Of a DNA stretch of 64,000 bases, positions 26,550 through 34,103 are shown piece after piece. The stretch lies in NCBI GenBank assembly GCA_900770785.1, contig CAAGLJ010000076.1, positions 1 through 64,000 on the forward strand, written 5' to 3'. Every line of letters starts with the position of its first letter. Position 1 is the first letter of the stretch. A model generated the notes under the pieces. That model had not been told where the DNA came from, searched no databases, and was given only the letters and a program-made list of their open reading frames with translations. Origin of the DNA: Lachnospiraceae bacterium (lineage in GTDB: Bacteria > Bacillota > Clostridia > Lachnospirales > Lachnospiraceae). The position numbers and the translations under genes were made by a program.

Positions 26550-27422
26550 ATGGCAGAAAAAAGAACAGGGAAAAGAAATCCGGTAAAAAAATATATGGTA
26601 TTACTGGCAGCAAGTTTATTGTATGGTATAGCTGTAAGCATGTTTTTGGATCCTAATAATATTGCACCGGGAGGTGTAACCGGTCTGGCCATGATTGTCA
26701 ACCGATTGATTCCGGTAGAGACCGGCACCCTGATTCTTATTTTAAATATACCCATTCTTTGTCTGGGACTATGGAAATTTGGTCTTCGGTTTCTTATTTC
26801 CACTATTTACACTACTCTGTTTTGTTCAATATTTACCAATTATTTTGCCAGGTTTGAGCCTATAACCCAGGATCCTCTGCTTGCGGCTGTTATTGGCGGT
26901 TCTCTGGCAGCCGTTGCTTTGGGGCTGGTTTTCAAATTCGGGGCCACAACAGGGGGAATGGACATTGTGGTAAAGGCTCTGCGTATTCGCTTACCCCATT
27001 TAAAAACAGGAAGACTGTTCATGATTTGTGACCTCACTGTGGTTGCCCTATCTGCCATTGCTTTTCATAATATGGATGCTGCCTTCTATGCAGCCATCAG
27101 TGTAATGCTGATGAGTGTGGTTTTTGATGTGGTATTGTATGGTGCTGATGGGGCAAAGCTGATTTATATTATCAGTGACCGCTGGCAGGAAATAGGCACA
27201 AGGATTCTGGAGGAACTGGTAATTGGAGTAACTTACCTGGAAGGGGAAGGGGCGTACAGTAAAAGGAATAAAAGAGTAATTATGTGTGTGGTTCGTAAAA
27301 CACTTGCCCCTCAGGTGGAAGAAATCGTAAAAGAAGAGGATGGGGATGCTTTTATGATTATCTCCAGTGCGGCGGAAATCTACGGAGAGGGTTACAAAAA
27401 TATTTTCAGTGAAAAAATATAA
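26550..27422 (+). CDS. YitT family membrane protein
   Basis: A 290-residue integral membrane protein. The N-terminal about 200 residues have several hydrophobic helices with the YitT/DUF161 hallmarks FLDPNNIAPGGVTGLAMI, NIPILCLGLWKFG and KFGATTGGMDIV. The C-terminal about 80 residues (GTRILEELVIGVTYLEGEGAYS-like region at 27199-27260, then MCVVRKTLAP) are the DUF2179 regulatory domain. Transport is suspected for the family but no substrate is established. ATG 26550 lies 5 bp after GAGGA. No clear promoter was seen between the ilvA terminator and this gene. Confidence 0.92.
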   Translation: MAEKRTGKRNPVKKYMVLLAASLLYGIAVSMFLDPNNIAPGGVTGLAMIVNRLIPVETGTLILILNIPILCLGLWKFGLRFLISTIYTTLFCSIFTNYFARFEPITQDPLLAAVIGGSLAAVALGLVFKFGATTGGMDIVVKALRIRLPHLKTGRLFMICDLTVVALSAIAFHNMDAAFYAAISVMLMSVVFDVVLYGADGAKLIYIISDRWQEIGTRILEELVIGVTYLEGEGAYSKRNKRVIMCVVRKTLAPQVEEIVKEEDGDAFMIISSAAEIYGEGYKNIFSEKI

Positions 27423-27455
27423 GATGACCAAATGAAGAAGAGAGGGGAGATAAGA

Positions 27456-29039
27456 ATGAAGATTACCGTAAAAAACAGGGAAAAAAAAGAGATTGAGAGC
27501 AAAGAAGGGCAGAGCATTCTTGAGGCCCTGCAGGAGAATGGAGTATATGTTCCGGCTCTATGTGCAGGAAGAGGAACCTGTGGTAAATGTAAGGTGAAGA
27601 TTCTGGAGGGAGAGGTCAGTTCTCTGGAAGAAGCTTCAGAAAGACGGGAAGAAATCCGGCTTGCCTGTAAGACCTGCCCTTTAACCGATGTTGTGTTGGA
27701 ATTGCTGGAAGATGCCGAGGAAAATATGGTCGTAGAAGTGGCGGACAAAAAGCTGGGGAAAGCTGCTGAAAAGCCATTGGGAGAAACGGGCCGCTTCAAT
27801 GAAGCGGATATAAGCAGGAAAAATTTTATTGCTGTGGATATAGGAACCACCACCATTGCCATGGCTCTGGTGGATGGACAGACAGGAGAGATTATAGATA
27901 CATATGCAGCCTTAAATCGTCAAAGAATGCATGGAGCAGACGTAATCAGCAGAATTGCTGCCGCCAACGAAGGATTGCTTACACAGCTTAAGCAGCTGAT
28001 CGTGGAGGATTTACTGTTAGGAATCAGGAAGCTTACACAAGAGGGAGATAAGCCCATTGCAAAGGTGGTTATTGCTGCTAATACCACCATGGTTCACCTG
28101 CTGATGGGATACTCCTGTGAATCACTGGGAAGACATCCCTTTTTAAGCGAACATCTGGGATTGATTCAGACTACTTTGGGAGAAATAGTGCAGGAAGGTC
28201 AGTTTCAGACAGGAGGGAAAGAAAGCTGTCCTGCCACGGATGTAATTATCCTTCCTGGAATCTCCGCCTTTGTAGGCAGTGACATTACTGCTGATCTGCT
28301 GATTTGCCCTGGCTTTGAAGAAGAGGGAATTTCCCTGCTTCTGGATATGGGAACCAATGGGGAAATGGTAATTGGAAATAGAGAAAGACTGGTAGCTGCT
28401 TCCACAGCAGCAGGCCCTGCCTTTGAAGGAGGAAACATTACCTGTGGAACGGGAAGTATTCCGGGAGCCATTAACCAGGTGAAAATACTGAATCGCAGGG
28501 CAGTTATCGGAACCATAGGAGGAAAGCAGCCCCCTGCAGGAATCTGCGGAACCGGTATTATTGAAGCTATTGCTCAGTTGAAGCAGAGTCGGCTCATGGA
28601 TAAGGAGGGAGCCCTTCAGGCACCTTATTCCAACACAGGATATCCCCTGTGGAGCAGTCCTTCCGGTGAAAAAATTGCCATCTATCAGCAGGATATTCGA
28701 CAGCTTCAATTAGCCAAGGGAGCTATCCGGGCAGGAATGGAGCAGTTGATGGAAGCCTTTGGCTGTAGGCCAAAAGAGGTGGACAAGGTATATTTGGCCG
28801 GAGGCTTCGGAACGAAGCTTCCCGTTGAAGCGGCCATACAAATCGGTCTCTTTCCGGAAGAATTTAAAGAAAAAATTATTGCCATTGGAAACGGAGCCTT
28901 GCAGGGGGCTATGGCCTATGGAAGCATGTTACAGATAAAGGAAGGGCAGCTTAAGGAAATCAAGAAAAGAGTGGAAGGGCTTAATCTTGCTCTGGCAGAA
29001 GGCTTCGAGGAAAGGTATTTGAAGTATCTGAATTTTTAA
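27456..29039 (+). CDS. [2Fe-2S] ferredoxin-ASKHA ATPase (DUF4445, RACo/RamA-like)
   Basis: A 527-residue two-part protein. Residues 1-80 are a plant-type [2Fe-2S] ferredoxin with C36-x5-C42-x2-C45 and C71 (CAGRGTCGKC, then LACKTC). From about residue 125 an ASKHA ATPase domain follows (FIAVDIGTTTIAMALVDG, LLDMGTNGEMVIGN, VYLAGGFGTKLP). Characterised relatives (RACo, RamA) reductively reactivate corrinoid proteins with ATP. No corrinoid protein or methyltransferase is nearby, so the partner is unknown. It starts 33 bp after yitT; ATG 27456 has AGGGGAG upstream, and an ATG at 27432 is in frame but less likely. Confidence 0.87.
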   Translation: MKITVKNREKKEIESKEGQSILEALQENGVYVPALCAGRGTCGKCKVKILEGEVSSLEEASERREEIRLACKTCPLTDVVLELLEDAEENMVVEVADKKLGKAAEKPLGETGRFNEADISRKNFIAVDIGTTTIAMALVDGQTGEIIDTYAALNRQRMHGADVISRIAAANEGLLTQLKQLIVEDLLLGIRKLTQEGDKPIAKVVIAANTTMVHLLMGYSCESLGRHPFLSEHLGLIQTTLGEIVQEGQFQTGGKESCPATDVIILPGISAFVGSDITADLLICPGFEEEGISLLLDMGTNGEMVIGNRERLVAASTAAGPAFEGGNITCGTGSIPGAINQVKILNRRAVIGTIGGKQPPAGICGTGIIEAIAQLKQSRLMDKEGALQAPYSNTGYPLWSSPSGEKIAIYQQDIRQLQLAKGAIRAGMEQLMEAFGCRPKEVDKVYLAGGFGTKLPVEAAIQIGLFPEEFKEKIIAIGNGALQGAMAYGSMLQIKEGQLKEIKKRVEGLNLALAEGFEERYLKYLNF

Positions 29040-29047
29040 AACAGGAT

Positions 29048-29075
29048 AGGTGTCAAGAAAAAACACTTGACACCT
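29048..29075 (+). terminator. Inverted repeat between the DUF4445 gene and ylxM
   Basis: AGGTGTCAAG at 29048-29057 and CTTGACACCT at 29066-29075 are perfect 10 bp arms around an A-rich 8-base loop. A T run (GTTTTT) occurs 6 bases later. It is probably the terminator of the upstream gene. The right arm also supplies the -35 hexamer of the next promoter, so it could also be an operator. Confidence 0.65.
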
Positions 29076-29095
29076 CCTCTGTTTTTCGGTATGAT
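29067..29095 (+). promoter_or_regulatory. Promoter for ylxM-ffh-rpsP operon
   Basis: Perfect TTGACA at 29067-29072, 17 bp, TATGAT at 29090-29095. The -35 is inside the right arm of the inverted repeat. The leader to the chosen ylxM start is about 75 bases. Confidence 0.85.
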
Positions 29096-29174
29096 AGCAG
29101 GGTGCGAAGAAGCAGGGGGGACTATGTCCTGTAGCGGATTCGCAGGAACACCAATCAAAGAAATACAGGTGACT

Positions 29175-29489
29175 ATGGAAAAAATCGTAGAACAGGGGCT
29201 TTTATATGATTTCTACGGAGAGCTTCTGACCAAACGCCAGAGACAAATTTATGAGGATGCGGTTTTTCAGGATATGTCCTTAAGTGAGATAGCCCAGGAG
29301 CACGGTATCAGCAGACAGGGAGTACACGACCTGATTAAGCGATGCGACAGACAGCTTAGGGCTTATGAGGAAAAGCTGGGGCTTTTAGGCCGCTTTTGCC
29401 GCATTAAGGATATGGCAGAAAGGATAGAAAGTCAGGCTTCTCAGGAGGAAATACGGAGACTGGCAGCACAAATTTTAGAGGAACTTTAA
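29175..29489 (+). CDS. ylxM: YlxM family SRP-associated DNA-binding protein
   Basis: A 104-residue helix-turn-helix protein of UPF0122 (YlxM), resembling sigma region 4: LLTKRQRQIYEDAVFQDMSLSEIA is followed by EHGISRQGVHDLIKR. It is always next to ffh and is thought to act on SRP GTPases. ATG 29175 gives the family length and N-terminus (MEKIVEQGLLYDFYG); longer starts would run into the promoter. It ends 3 bp before ffh, so the two are translated together. Confidence 0.92.
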   Translation: MEKIVEQGLLYDFYGELLTKRQRQIYEDAVFQDMSLSEIAQEHGISRQGVHDLIKRCDRQLRAYEEKLGLLGRFCRIKDMAERIESQASQEEIRRLAAQILEEL

Positions 29490-29492
29490 TTT

Positions 29493-30836
29493 ATGGCATT
29501 TGAAAGTTTAACCGACAAGCTACAAAATGTATTCAAGAATCTTCGGAGCAAGGGACGTCTTACGGAGGCAGATGTAAAGCAGGCTCTCCGGGAAGTGAAG
29601 ATGGCTCTTCTGGAGGCAGACGTTAATTTTAAAGTGGTTAAGCAGTTCGTGAAGTCAGTGGAGGAGCGGGCAGTCGGGACGGATATTCTGAATGGTCTGA
29701 ATCCCGGTCAGATGGTAATCAAAATCGTTAATGAAGAGATGATTAACCTGATGGGCTCCGAGACCACAGAGATTCAGATGCAGCCCGGTAAGTCCATTAC
29801 CACCATTATGATGTGTGGTCTTCAGGGTGCAGGTAAAACCACAACTACGGCAAAAATTGCCGGAAAGCTGATTAAGAAAGGAAAGAAGCCTTTACTGGTG
29901 GCCTGTGACGTTTATCGTCCGGCGGCAATCAAGCAGCTGCAGGTAAACGGAGAAAAGATGGGCGTGGAAGTATTTTCCATGGGAGATAACCATGATCCGG
30001 TAAACATTGCCAAGGCAGCTTTGGAGTATGCTCAGAAAAATGGACATAATGTAGTCATCCTGGATACTGCAGGCCGTCTTCATGTGGATGAGGACATGAT
30101 GCAGGAGCTGGAGAGAATTAAAGAACAGGTAACCGTTCACCAGACCCTTTTGGTGGTGGATGCCATGACCGGGCAGGATGCAGTAAATGTGGCAGGCGAG
30201 TTCCATGCAAAGCTTAAAATCGACGGTGTGATCCTTACCAAGATGGATGGTGATGCCAGAGGTGGTGCGGCTTTGTCCATAAAAGCAGTAACCGGAATCC
30301 CCGTTTTATATGTAGGTATGGGAGAAAAGCTCTCCGATTTGGAACAGTTCTATCCAGACCGGATGGCTGGCAGAATCCTGGGGATGGGGGATGTACTCAC
30401 CTTAATTGATAAGGCTCAGGAAAGCCTTGATATTGACGAGCAGAAGGGCAAAGAAATGTCCTCCCGCTTCAAAAAGGGCAAGTTTGATTTTGAGGATTAC
30501 CTGGAAAGCATGAAGCAGATGCGTAAGATGGGAGGCTTAAGCAGTATCCTGAGCATGATGCCGGGGATAGGTGCCAAAATGGGGGATATCGAAGCTATGA
30601 TTGATGAAAAGCAGCTGGCCCGCATGGAGGCAATAGTGTTGTCCATGACCCCGGAGGAAAGACAGAAGCCGAAACTTTTAAATCCCAGCCGAAAGCATAG
30701 AATTGCCAAAGGTGCGGGAGTGGATATTGCGGTAGTAAACCGCTTTATCAAACAGTTTGAACAGAGCCAGAAAATGATGAAACAGATGCCTGGCCTGATG
30801 GGTGGAAGAAAAGGAAAATTCCGTTTTCCTTTTTAA
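29493..30836 (+). CDS. ffh: Signal recognition particle protein Ffh (SRP54)
   Basis: GTPase of the SRP that targets nascent membrane proteins to FtsY. It has 447 residues. The NG domain has GLQGAGKTTTTAKIAGKL, DTAGRLHVDEDMM and TKMDGDARGG. The Met-rich M domain that binds signal peptides and SRP RNA covers about residues 330-447 (MKQMRKMGGLSSILSMMPG, MKQMPGLMGG). It is intact. It follows ylxM and precedes rpsP in the conserved order. No 4.5S/SRP RNA gene was seen in the window. Confidence 0.98.
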   Translation: MAFESLTDKLQNVFKNLRSKGRLTEADVKQALREVKMALLEADVNFKVVKQFVKSVEERAVGTDILNGLNPGQMVIKIVNEEMINLMGSETTEIQMQPGKSITTIMMCGLQGAGKTTTTAKIAGKLIKKGKKPLLVACDVYRPAAIKQLQVNGEKMGVEVFSMGDNHDPVNIAKAALEYAQKNGHNVVILDTAGRLHVDEDMMQELERIKEQVTVHQTLLVVDAMTGQDAVNVAGEFHAKLKIDGVILTKMDGDARGGAALSIKAVTGIPVLYVGMGEKLSDLEQFYPDRMAGRILGMGDVLTLIDKAQESLDIDEQKGKEMSSRFKKGKFDFEDYLESMKQMRKMGGLSSILSMMPGIGAKMGDIEAMIDEKQLARMEAIVLSMTPEERQKPKLLNPSRKHRIAKGAGVDIAVVNRFIKQFEQSQKMMKQMPGLMGGRKGKFRFPF

Positions 30837-30912
30837 CAGGATGAATTGTCCTGCATAAATAAAGAAAAGATACGGAGGAAAAACCTCCCTGATAAGAAAG
30901 GAGTCATGAAAA

Positions 30913-31158
30913 ATGGCAGTTAAAATCAGATTAAGAAGAATGGGTTACAAGAAACATCCTATGTACAGAATCGTAGTAGCAGATTCCAGAGTGGCAAGAG
31001 ACGGAAAATGTATTGATGAAATCGGAACCTACAATCCTAATGCTAATCCCAGCGAATTCAAGGTTGATGAAGAACTGGCAAAGAAATGGCTGGCAAATGG
31101 CGCACAGCCCACTGAAACCGTTAGCAAAATTCTCAAACTGGCAGGTATCCTGAAATAA
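30913..31158 (+). CDS. rpsP: 30S ribosomal protein S16
   Basis: An 81-residue ribosomal protein starting AVKIRLRRMGYKKHPMYRIV, the S16 signature, with GTYNPNANP downstream. It is a small-subunit assembly protein. GAAAGGAGT precedes the ATG by 8 bp. The 76 bp leader after ffh holds two small hairpins, CAGGA/TCCTG and GGAGG-AAAAA-CCTCC (30874-30888). Confidence 0.97.
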   Translation: MAVKIRLRRMGYKKHPMYRIVVADSRVARDGKCIDEIGTYNPNANPSEFKVDEELAKKWLANGAQPTETVSKILKLAGILK

Positions 31159-31194
31159 TCATTCAAATGAAAAAGACGCTTTTGGAGGTGGATT

Positions 31195-31422
31195 ATGAAA
31201 GAATTAGTTGAAGTTATCGCAAAAGCACTTGTGGATAATCCAGACGAAGTAGTCGTAACAGAGAAAAATGACGGAAGAAACATTACCGTAGAATTGCACG
31301 TAGCACCTTCCGATATGGGGAAGGTTATTGGTAAGCAGGGACGTATTGCCAAGGCAATTCGTACTGTAGTAAAGGCTGCCTCTGTAGGAGAAAAAGCAAA
31401 GGTAGATGTAGATATTATCTAA
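31195..31422 (+). CDS. khpA: KH-domain RNA-binding protein KhpA (YlqC)
   Basis: A 75-residue single KH domain with the GxxG loop in VIGKQGRIAKAIRTVVKA. KhpA forms a dimer with KhpB (Jag) and binds small RNAs and mRNAs, influencing cell elongation in streptococci. Length and position between rpsP and rimM match ylqC of B. subtilis. GGAGG precedes the start. KhpB is not in this window. Confidence 0.93.
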   Translation: MKELVEVIAKALVDNPDEVVVTEKNDGRNITVELHVAPSDMGKVIGKQGRIAKAIRTVVKAASVGEKAKVDVDII

Positions 31423-31560
31423 TGTTTTAAAGATTATCAGTGATAAAGGGATGCTTTGGTGTCCCTTTTCTGTTACTCTGAAGGTGATGCTTTCAGGGAA
31501 ACAAATAAAAAGCAAGAGACAGGACGCAGAATACTGCCAAAGCAGCCAAGGAGAGGGCAT

Positions 31561-32067
31561 ATGGAAGAAAGATTTCAGGTAGGAGTGATTACCTCTACGC
31601 ATGGGATCAAAGGAGAGGTGAAGGTTTTTCCTACTACCGACGATCCGGCACGATTTAAGAAAAAGATGGAGCTGATTCTGGAGACGGGAAAAGAGGAAAG
31701 GATTCTGATTGTAGAAAGCGTGAAGTTTTTTAAGCAGTTTGCTATTCTCAAATTTTCAGGAATTGACGACATTAATGATATAGAATGTTATAAGGGTAAG
31801 CCGCTTTTTGTAACCAGAAAAAATGCAGTACCCTTGAAACAGGACGAGTATTACATTGCAGATTTGCTGGGTATGGAGGTTTATGAGGATACGGATGTAC
31901 GTCTGGGCGTTTTGAGAGATGTGTTGGAAACCGGTGCAAATGATGTTTATGATATTACTTTGGAGAACGGAACCTCCCTTTTGCTTCCTGCCATCAAGGA
32001 GTGTATTTTGGAAATCAATGTCGAGGAACGCAGAATGACGGTTCATGTAATGGAAGGGCTTCGCTGA
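31561..32067 (+). CDS. rimM: 16S rRNA processing protein RimM
   Basis: A 168-residue 30S assembly factor that binds S19 and helps mature the 16S 3' domain. The N-terminal barrel shows VGVITSTHGIKGEVKVFPTT; the PRC-barrel C-terminus shows DLLGMEVYEDTDVRLGVLRD and LLPAIKECILEI. ATG 31561 lies 4 bp after GGAGAGGG; upstream in-frame starts would add an unsupported 35-residue tail. A small T-rich hairpin-poor gap of 138 bp separates it from khpA, with no other gene seen. Confidence 0.95.
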   Translation: MEERFQVGVITSTHGIKGEVKVFPTTDDPARFKKKMELILETGKEERILIVESVKFFKQFAILKFSGIDDINDIECYKGKPLFVTRKNAVPLKQDEYYIADLLGMEVYEDTDVRLGVLRDVLETGANDVYDITLENGTSLLLPAIKECILEINVEERRMTVHVMEGLR

Positions 32068-32191
32068 CAGAAAGGCCTGGTGGATTTGTCAAGGTGAACC
32101 GATTTGAGGAGCTTGCACTGGCAAAAGAAGAGCAGTAGTATTTATTTGGGCAGTATCGCAGGTGAAATTTGCGATATACGTGGAGATTAGC

Positions 32192-32914
32192 ATGAATTTT
32201 CATATTTTAACCCTGTTTCCGGATATGGTGATACAGGGCCTGAATACCAGTATTATTGGAAGAGCCTGTTTAGCAGGTTTATTATCTGTTGAGGCAGTGG
32301 ATATTCGCCAATTTACGATGGACAAGCATAAGAAGGTGGATGATTATCCATATGGAGGAGGGGCAGGAATGCTGATGCAGGCCCAGCCTGTTTATGATGC
32401 CTATTTGTCCATTTTGAAAAAAATAAAAAGAGATAACCCTCCCAGAGTGGTTTATTTGACCCCCCAGGGACAGGTTTTTCGCCAGTCTATGGCCTGTGAA
32501 CTGGCCAGAGAGCAGGATATAATTCTTCTTTGTGGGCATTACGAAGGAATCGATGAAAGGGTACTGGAGGAAATCGTTACAGATTATATTTCTATTGGAG
32601 ACTATGTACTTACGGGAGGGGAGCTTCCGGCTATGGTGATGGTGGATGCCATTTCCAGAATGGTTCCCGGAGTGCTTGGCAATCAGGAGTCACCGGAAAC
32701 GGAATCCTTTGGGAACGGGCTTCTGGAATATCCCCAATACACTCGTCCAGAAGAATGGAATGGCAAAAAGGTTCCCCAGGTACTGCTTAGCGGTCATCAT
32801 AAAAATATTGAAAGCTGGAGGCAGGAACAGGCATTGGAACGAACCAGAATCCGAAGGCCTGATTTATATAGTCAGTATGTGAAGAACAGTCAGGAGAAGC
32901 AGCACAGAGGCTGA
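32192..32914 (+). CDS. trmD: tRNA (guanine37-N1)-methyltransferase
   Basis: SAM-dependent SPOUT methyltransferase making m1G37 next to the anticodon, needed to prevent frameshifts. It has 240 residues. FHILTLFPDM is at the N-terminus; the knotted SAM site shows LLCGHYEGIDERV and DYVLTGGELPAMVMVDAISR, and PEEWNGKKVPQVLLSGHH lies in the tail region. ATG 32192 follows GGAGATTAGC; the upstream in-frame ATG at 32162 is less likely. The 124 bp before it holds no gene; TATCGCA/TGCGATA (32154-32176 region) forms a weak hairpin. Confidence 0.96.
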   Translation: MNFHILTLFPDMVIQGLNTSIIGRACLAGLLSVEAVDIRQFTMDKHKKVDDYPYGGGAGMLMQAQPVYDAYLSILKKIKRDNPPRVVYLTPQGQVFRQSMACELAREQDIILLCGHYEGIDERVLEEIVTDYISIGDYVLTGGELPAMVMVDAISRMVPGVLGNQESPETESFGNGLLEYPQYTRPEEWNGKKVPQVLLSGHHKNIESWRQEQALERTRIRRPDLYSQYVKNSQEKQHRG

Positions 32915-32942
32915 AAAAGGCAGAAGAAAATCTATCTTTTGC

Positions 32943-32971
32943 TTGCACTCATCCTGAGAGTATGGTATACT
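32943..32971 (+). promoter_or_regulatory. Internal promoter for rplS
   Basis: TTGCAC at 32943-32948, 17 bp, TATACT at 32966-32971, 76 bp before the rplS start. It allows rplS expression independent of the upstream operon. Confidence 0.7.
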
Positions 32972-33046
32972 GTCAAAGTTGTAAAGAATCGATGGTCCTC
33001 TGTTGCAAGAATGGCATTATGAACATCCTGAGAAAAGGAGAAAGAA

Positions 33047-33394
33047 ATGAACGAAATTATCAGAAGCATTGAAGCAGAACAGTTAAAAGCGAATATTGAA
33101 GAGTTTGCAGTAGGCGATACCATTAAAGTATATGGTAAGATTAAAGAAGGCAACCGGGAAAGAATCCAGGTTTTTGAAGGCGTGGTTTTAAAGAGACAGG
33201 GCGGAAGCAACAGAGAGACCTTTACCGTTAGAAAGACTTCCAATGGTGTAGGTGTTGAGAAGACCTGGCCTTTACATTCTCCTAACGTAGAAAAAATTGA
33301 AGTAGTAAGAAGAGGTAAGGTAAGAAGAGCAAAACTGAACTACTTAAGAGAGCGTGTAGGTAAGAAAGCTAAGGTTAAAGAACTGGTTCGCTAA
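33047..33394 (+). CDS. rplS: 50S ribosomal protein L19
   Basis: A 115-residue protein at the 30S-50S interface. Signature segments are GDTIKVYGKIKEGNRERIQVFEGVVL (split by codons 33114-33190) and VEKTWPLHSPNVEKIEVVRRGKVRRAKLNYLR. GAAAGGAGAAAG precedes its ATG. It closes the SRP/ribosome operon, followed by a terminator, in the standard trmD-rplS order. Confidence 0.97.
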   Translation: MNEIIRSIEAEQLKANIEEFAVGDTIKVYGKIKEGNRERIQVFEGVVLKRQGGSNRETFTVRKTSNGVGVEKTWPLHSPNVEKIEVVRRGKVRRAKLNYLRERVGKKAKVKELVR

Positions 33395-33415
33395 TAAGTG
33401 TTTAGAAAAGTTTTC

Positions 33416-33456
33416 AGGCTGTTTCATGTTTAGTGAGACAGCCTGTTTCTTTTTTG
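33416..33456 (+). terminator. Intrinsic terminator after rplS
   Basis: AGGCTGTTTCA (33416-33426) pairs with TGAGACAGCCT (33434-33444) with one G-T pair, then GTTTCTTTTTTG. It lies 22 bp past the rplS stop. Confidence 0.88.
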
Positions 33457-33459
33457 TCC

Positions 33460-33487
33460 TTGACATGGTATACTATAAAGCTGTAAA
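33460..33487 (+). promoter_or_regulatory. Possible promoter for the first signal peptidase gene
   Basis: Perfect TTGACA at 33460-33465, only 4 bp past the rplS terminator tail, with TGTAAA at 33482-33487 (16 bp). The -10 is four of six to consensus. A TATACT at 33469 is too close to pair with this -35. Confidence 0.45.
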
Positions 33488-33508
33488 CGGTAATTGTGGA
33501 GATTGCTA

Positions 33509-34087
33509 ATGAGAAGAGGACGCGGACTGAATTTTAACCGAAAAAGAAGGAATATAAATGCCCAGGTGATTCGTGAAACAGCAAGCTGGGTGATGCATGG
33601 GACAGCTGCCATATTCCTGGCCTTTTTTCTGGTCTATTTTATAGGTATGCGGACCAGCGTTATCGGTGTCTCCATGGAGGATACCCTCCACAGTGGACAG
33701 CAGATTCTGGTCAATCGCCTTTCCTATCTTATTTTCAGCCCGGACGTGGGAGATATTGTGGTTTTTCAGCCCGGAGGCAATCGAAACAGCCATTATTATG
33801 TAAAAAGGGTGGTGGCGGTTCCTGGAGATCATGTGCTGATCAAAGATGGCAAGCTCTATGTCAATGGAAGTATAGTGGATTATGGCTACGATAAAATAAT
33901 GGATCCGGGAATAGCAGAGAATGAGCTTACTCTGGATGAAGATGAGTTTTTTGTAATGGGAGATAATTGCAATAGCAGTGAAGACAGCCGTTCTGGGAAT
34001 ATAGGGCCGGTGAGCCGGGAAATGATAGAAGGAAGGGTCTGGTTTCACTTTAACAGTAAGGATTCCTTTTTGGGATTTGTACGATAG
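33509..34087 (+). CDS. Signal peptidase I (first copy)
   Basis: A 192-residue membrane-anchored type I signal peptidase that removes N-terminal signal peptides outside the membrane. A basic cytosolic start (RRGRGLNFNRKRRN) precedes one transmembrane helix (about 35-55). The catalytic Ser is in VIGVSMEDTLHSGQ and the catalytic Lys in YVKRVVAVPGD. The family box FFVMGDNCNSSEDSRS comes later. ATG 33509 has GGAG 7 bp upstream. A second, different signal peptidase lies 880 bp downstream, with rbgA between them. Confidence 0.93.
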   Translation: MRRGRGLNFNRKRRNINAQVIRETASWVMHGTAAIFLAFFLVYFIGMRTSVIGVSMEDTLHSGQQILVNRLSYLIFSPDVGDIVVFQPGGNRNSHYYVKRVVAVPGDHVLIKDGKLYVNGSIVDYGYDKIMDPGIAENELTLDEDEFFVMGDNCNSSEDSRSGNIGPVSREMIEGRVWFHFNSKDSFLGFVR

Positions 34088-34103
34088 TTGAATGGAGGGT
34101 TAG

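Noticed and set aside
29067..29174. Longer N-terminus for YlxM
   Set aside because: The start would lie in the -35 box of its own promoter; the shorter protein has the family length.
32094..32138. Short GTG-initiated frame of 14 codons between rimM and trmD
   Set aside because: Too short, with no convincing ribosome site or known family; chance is the simplest explanation.
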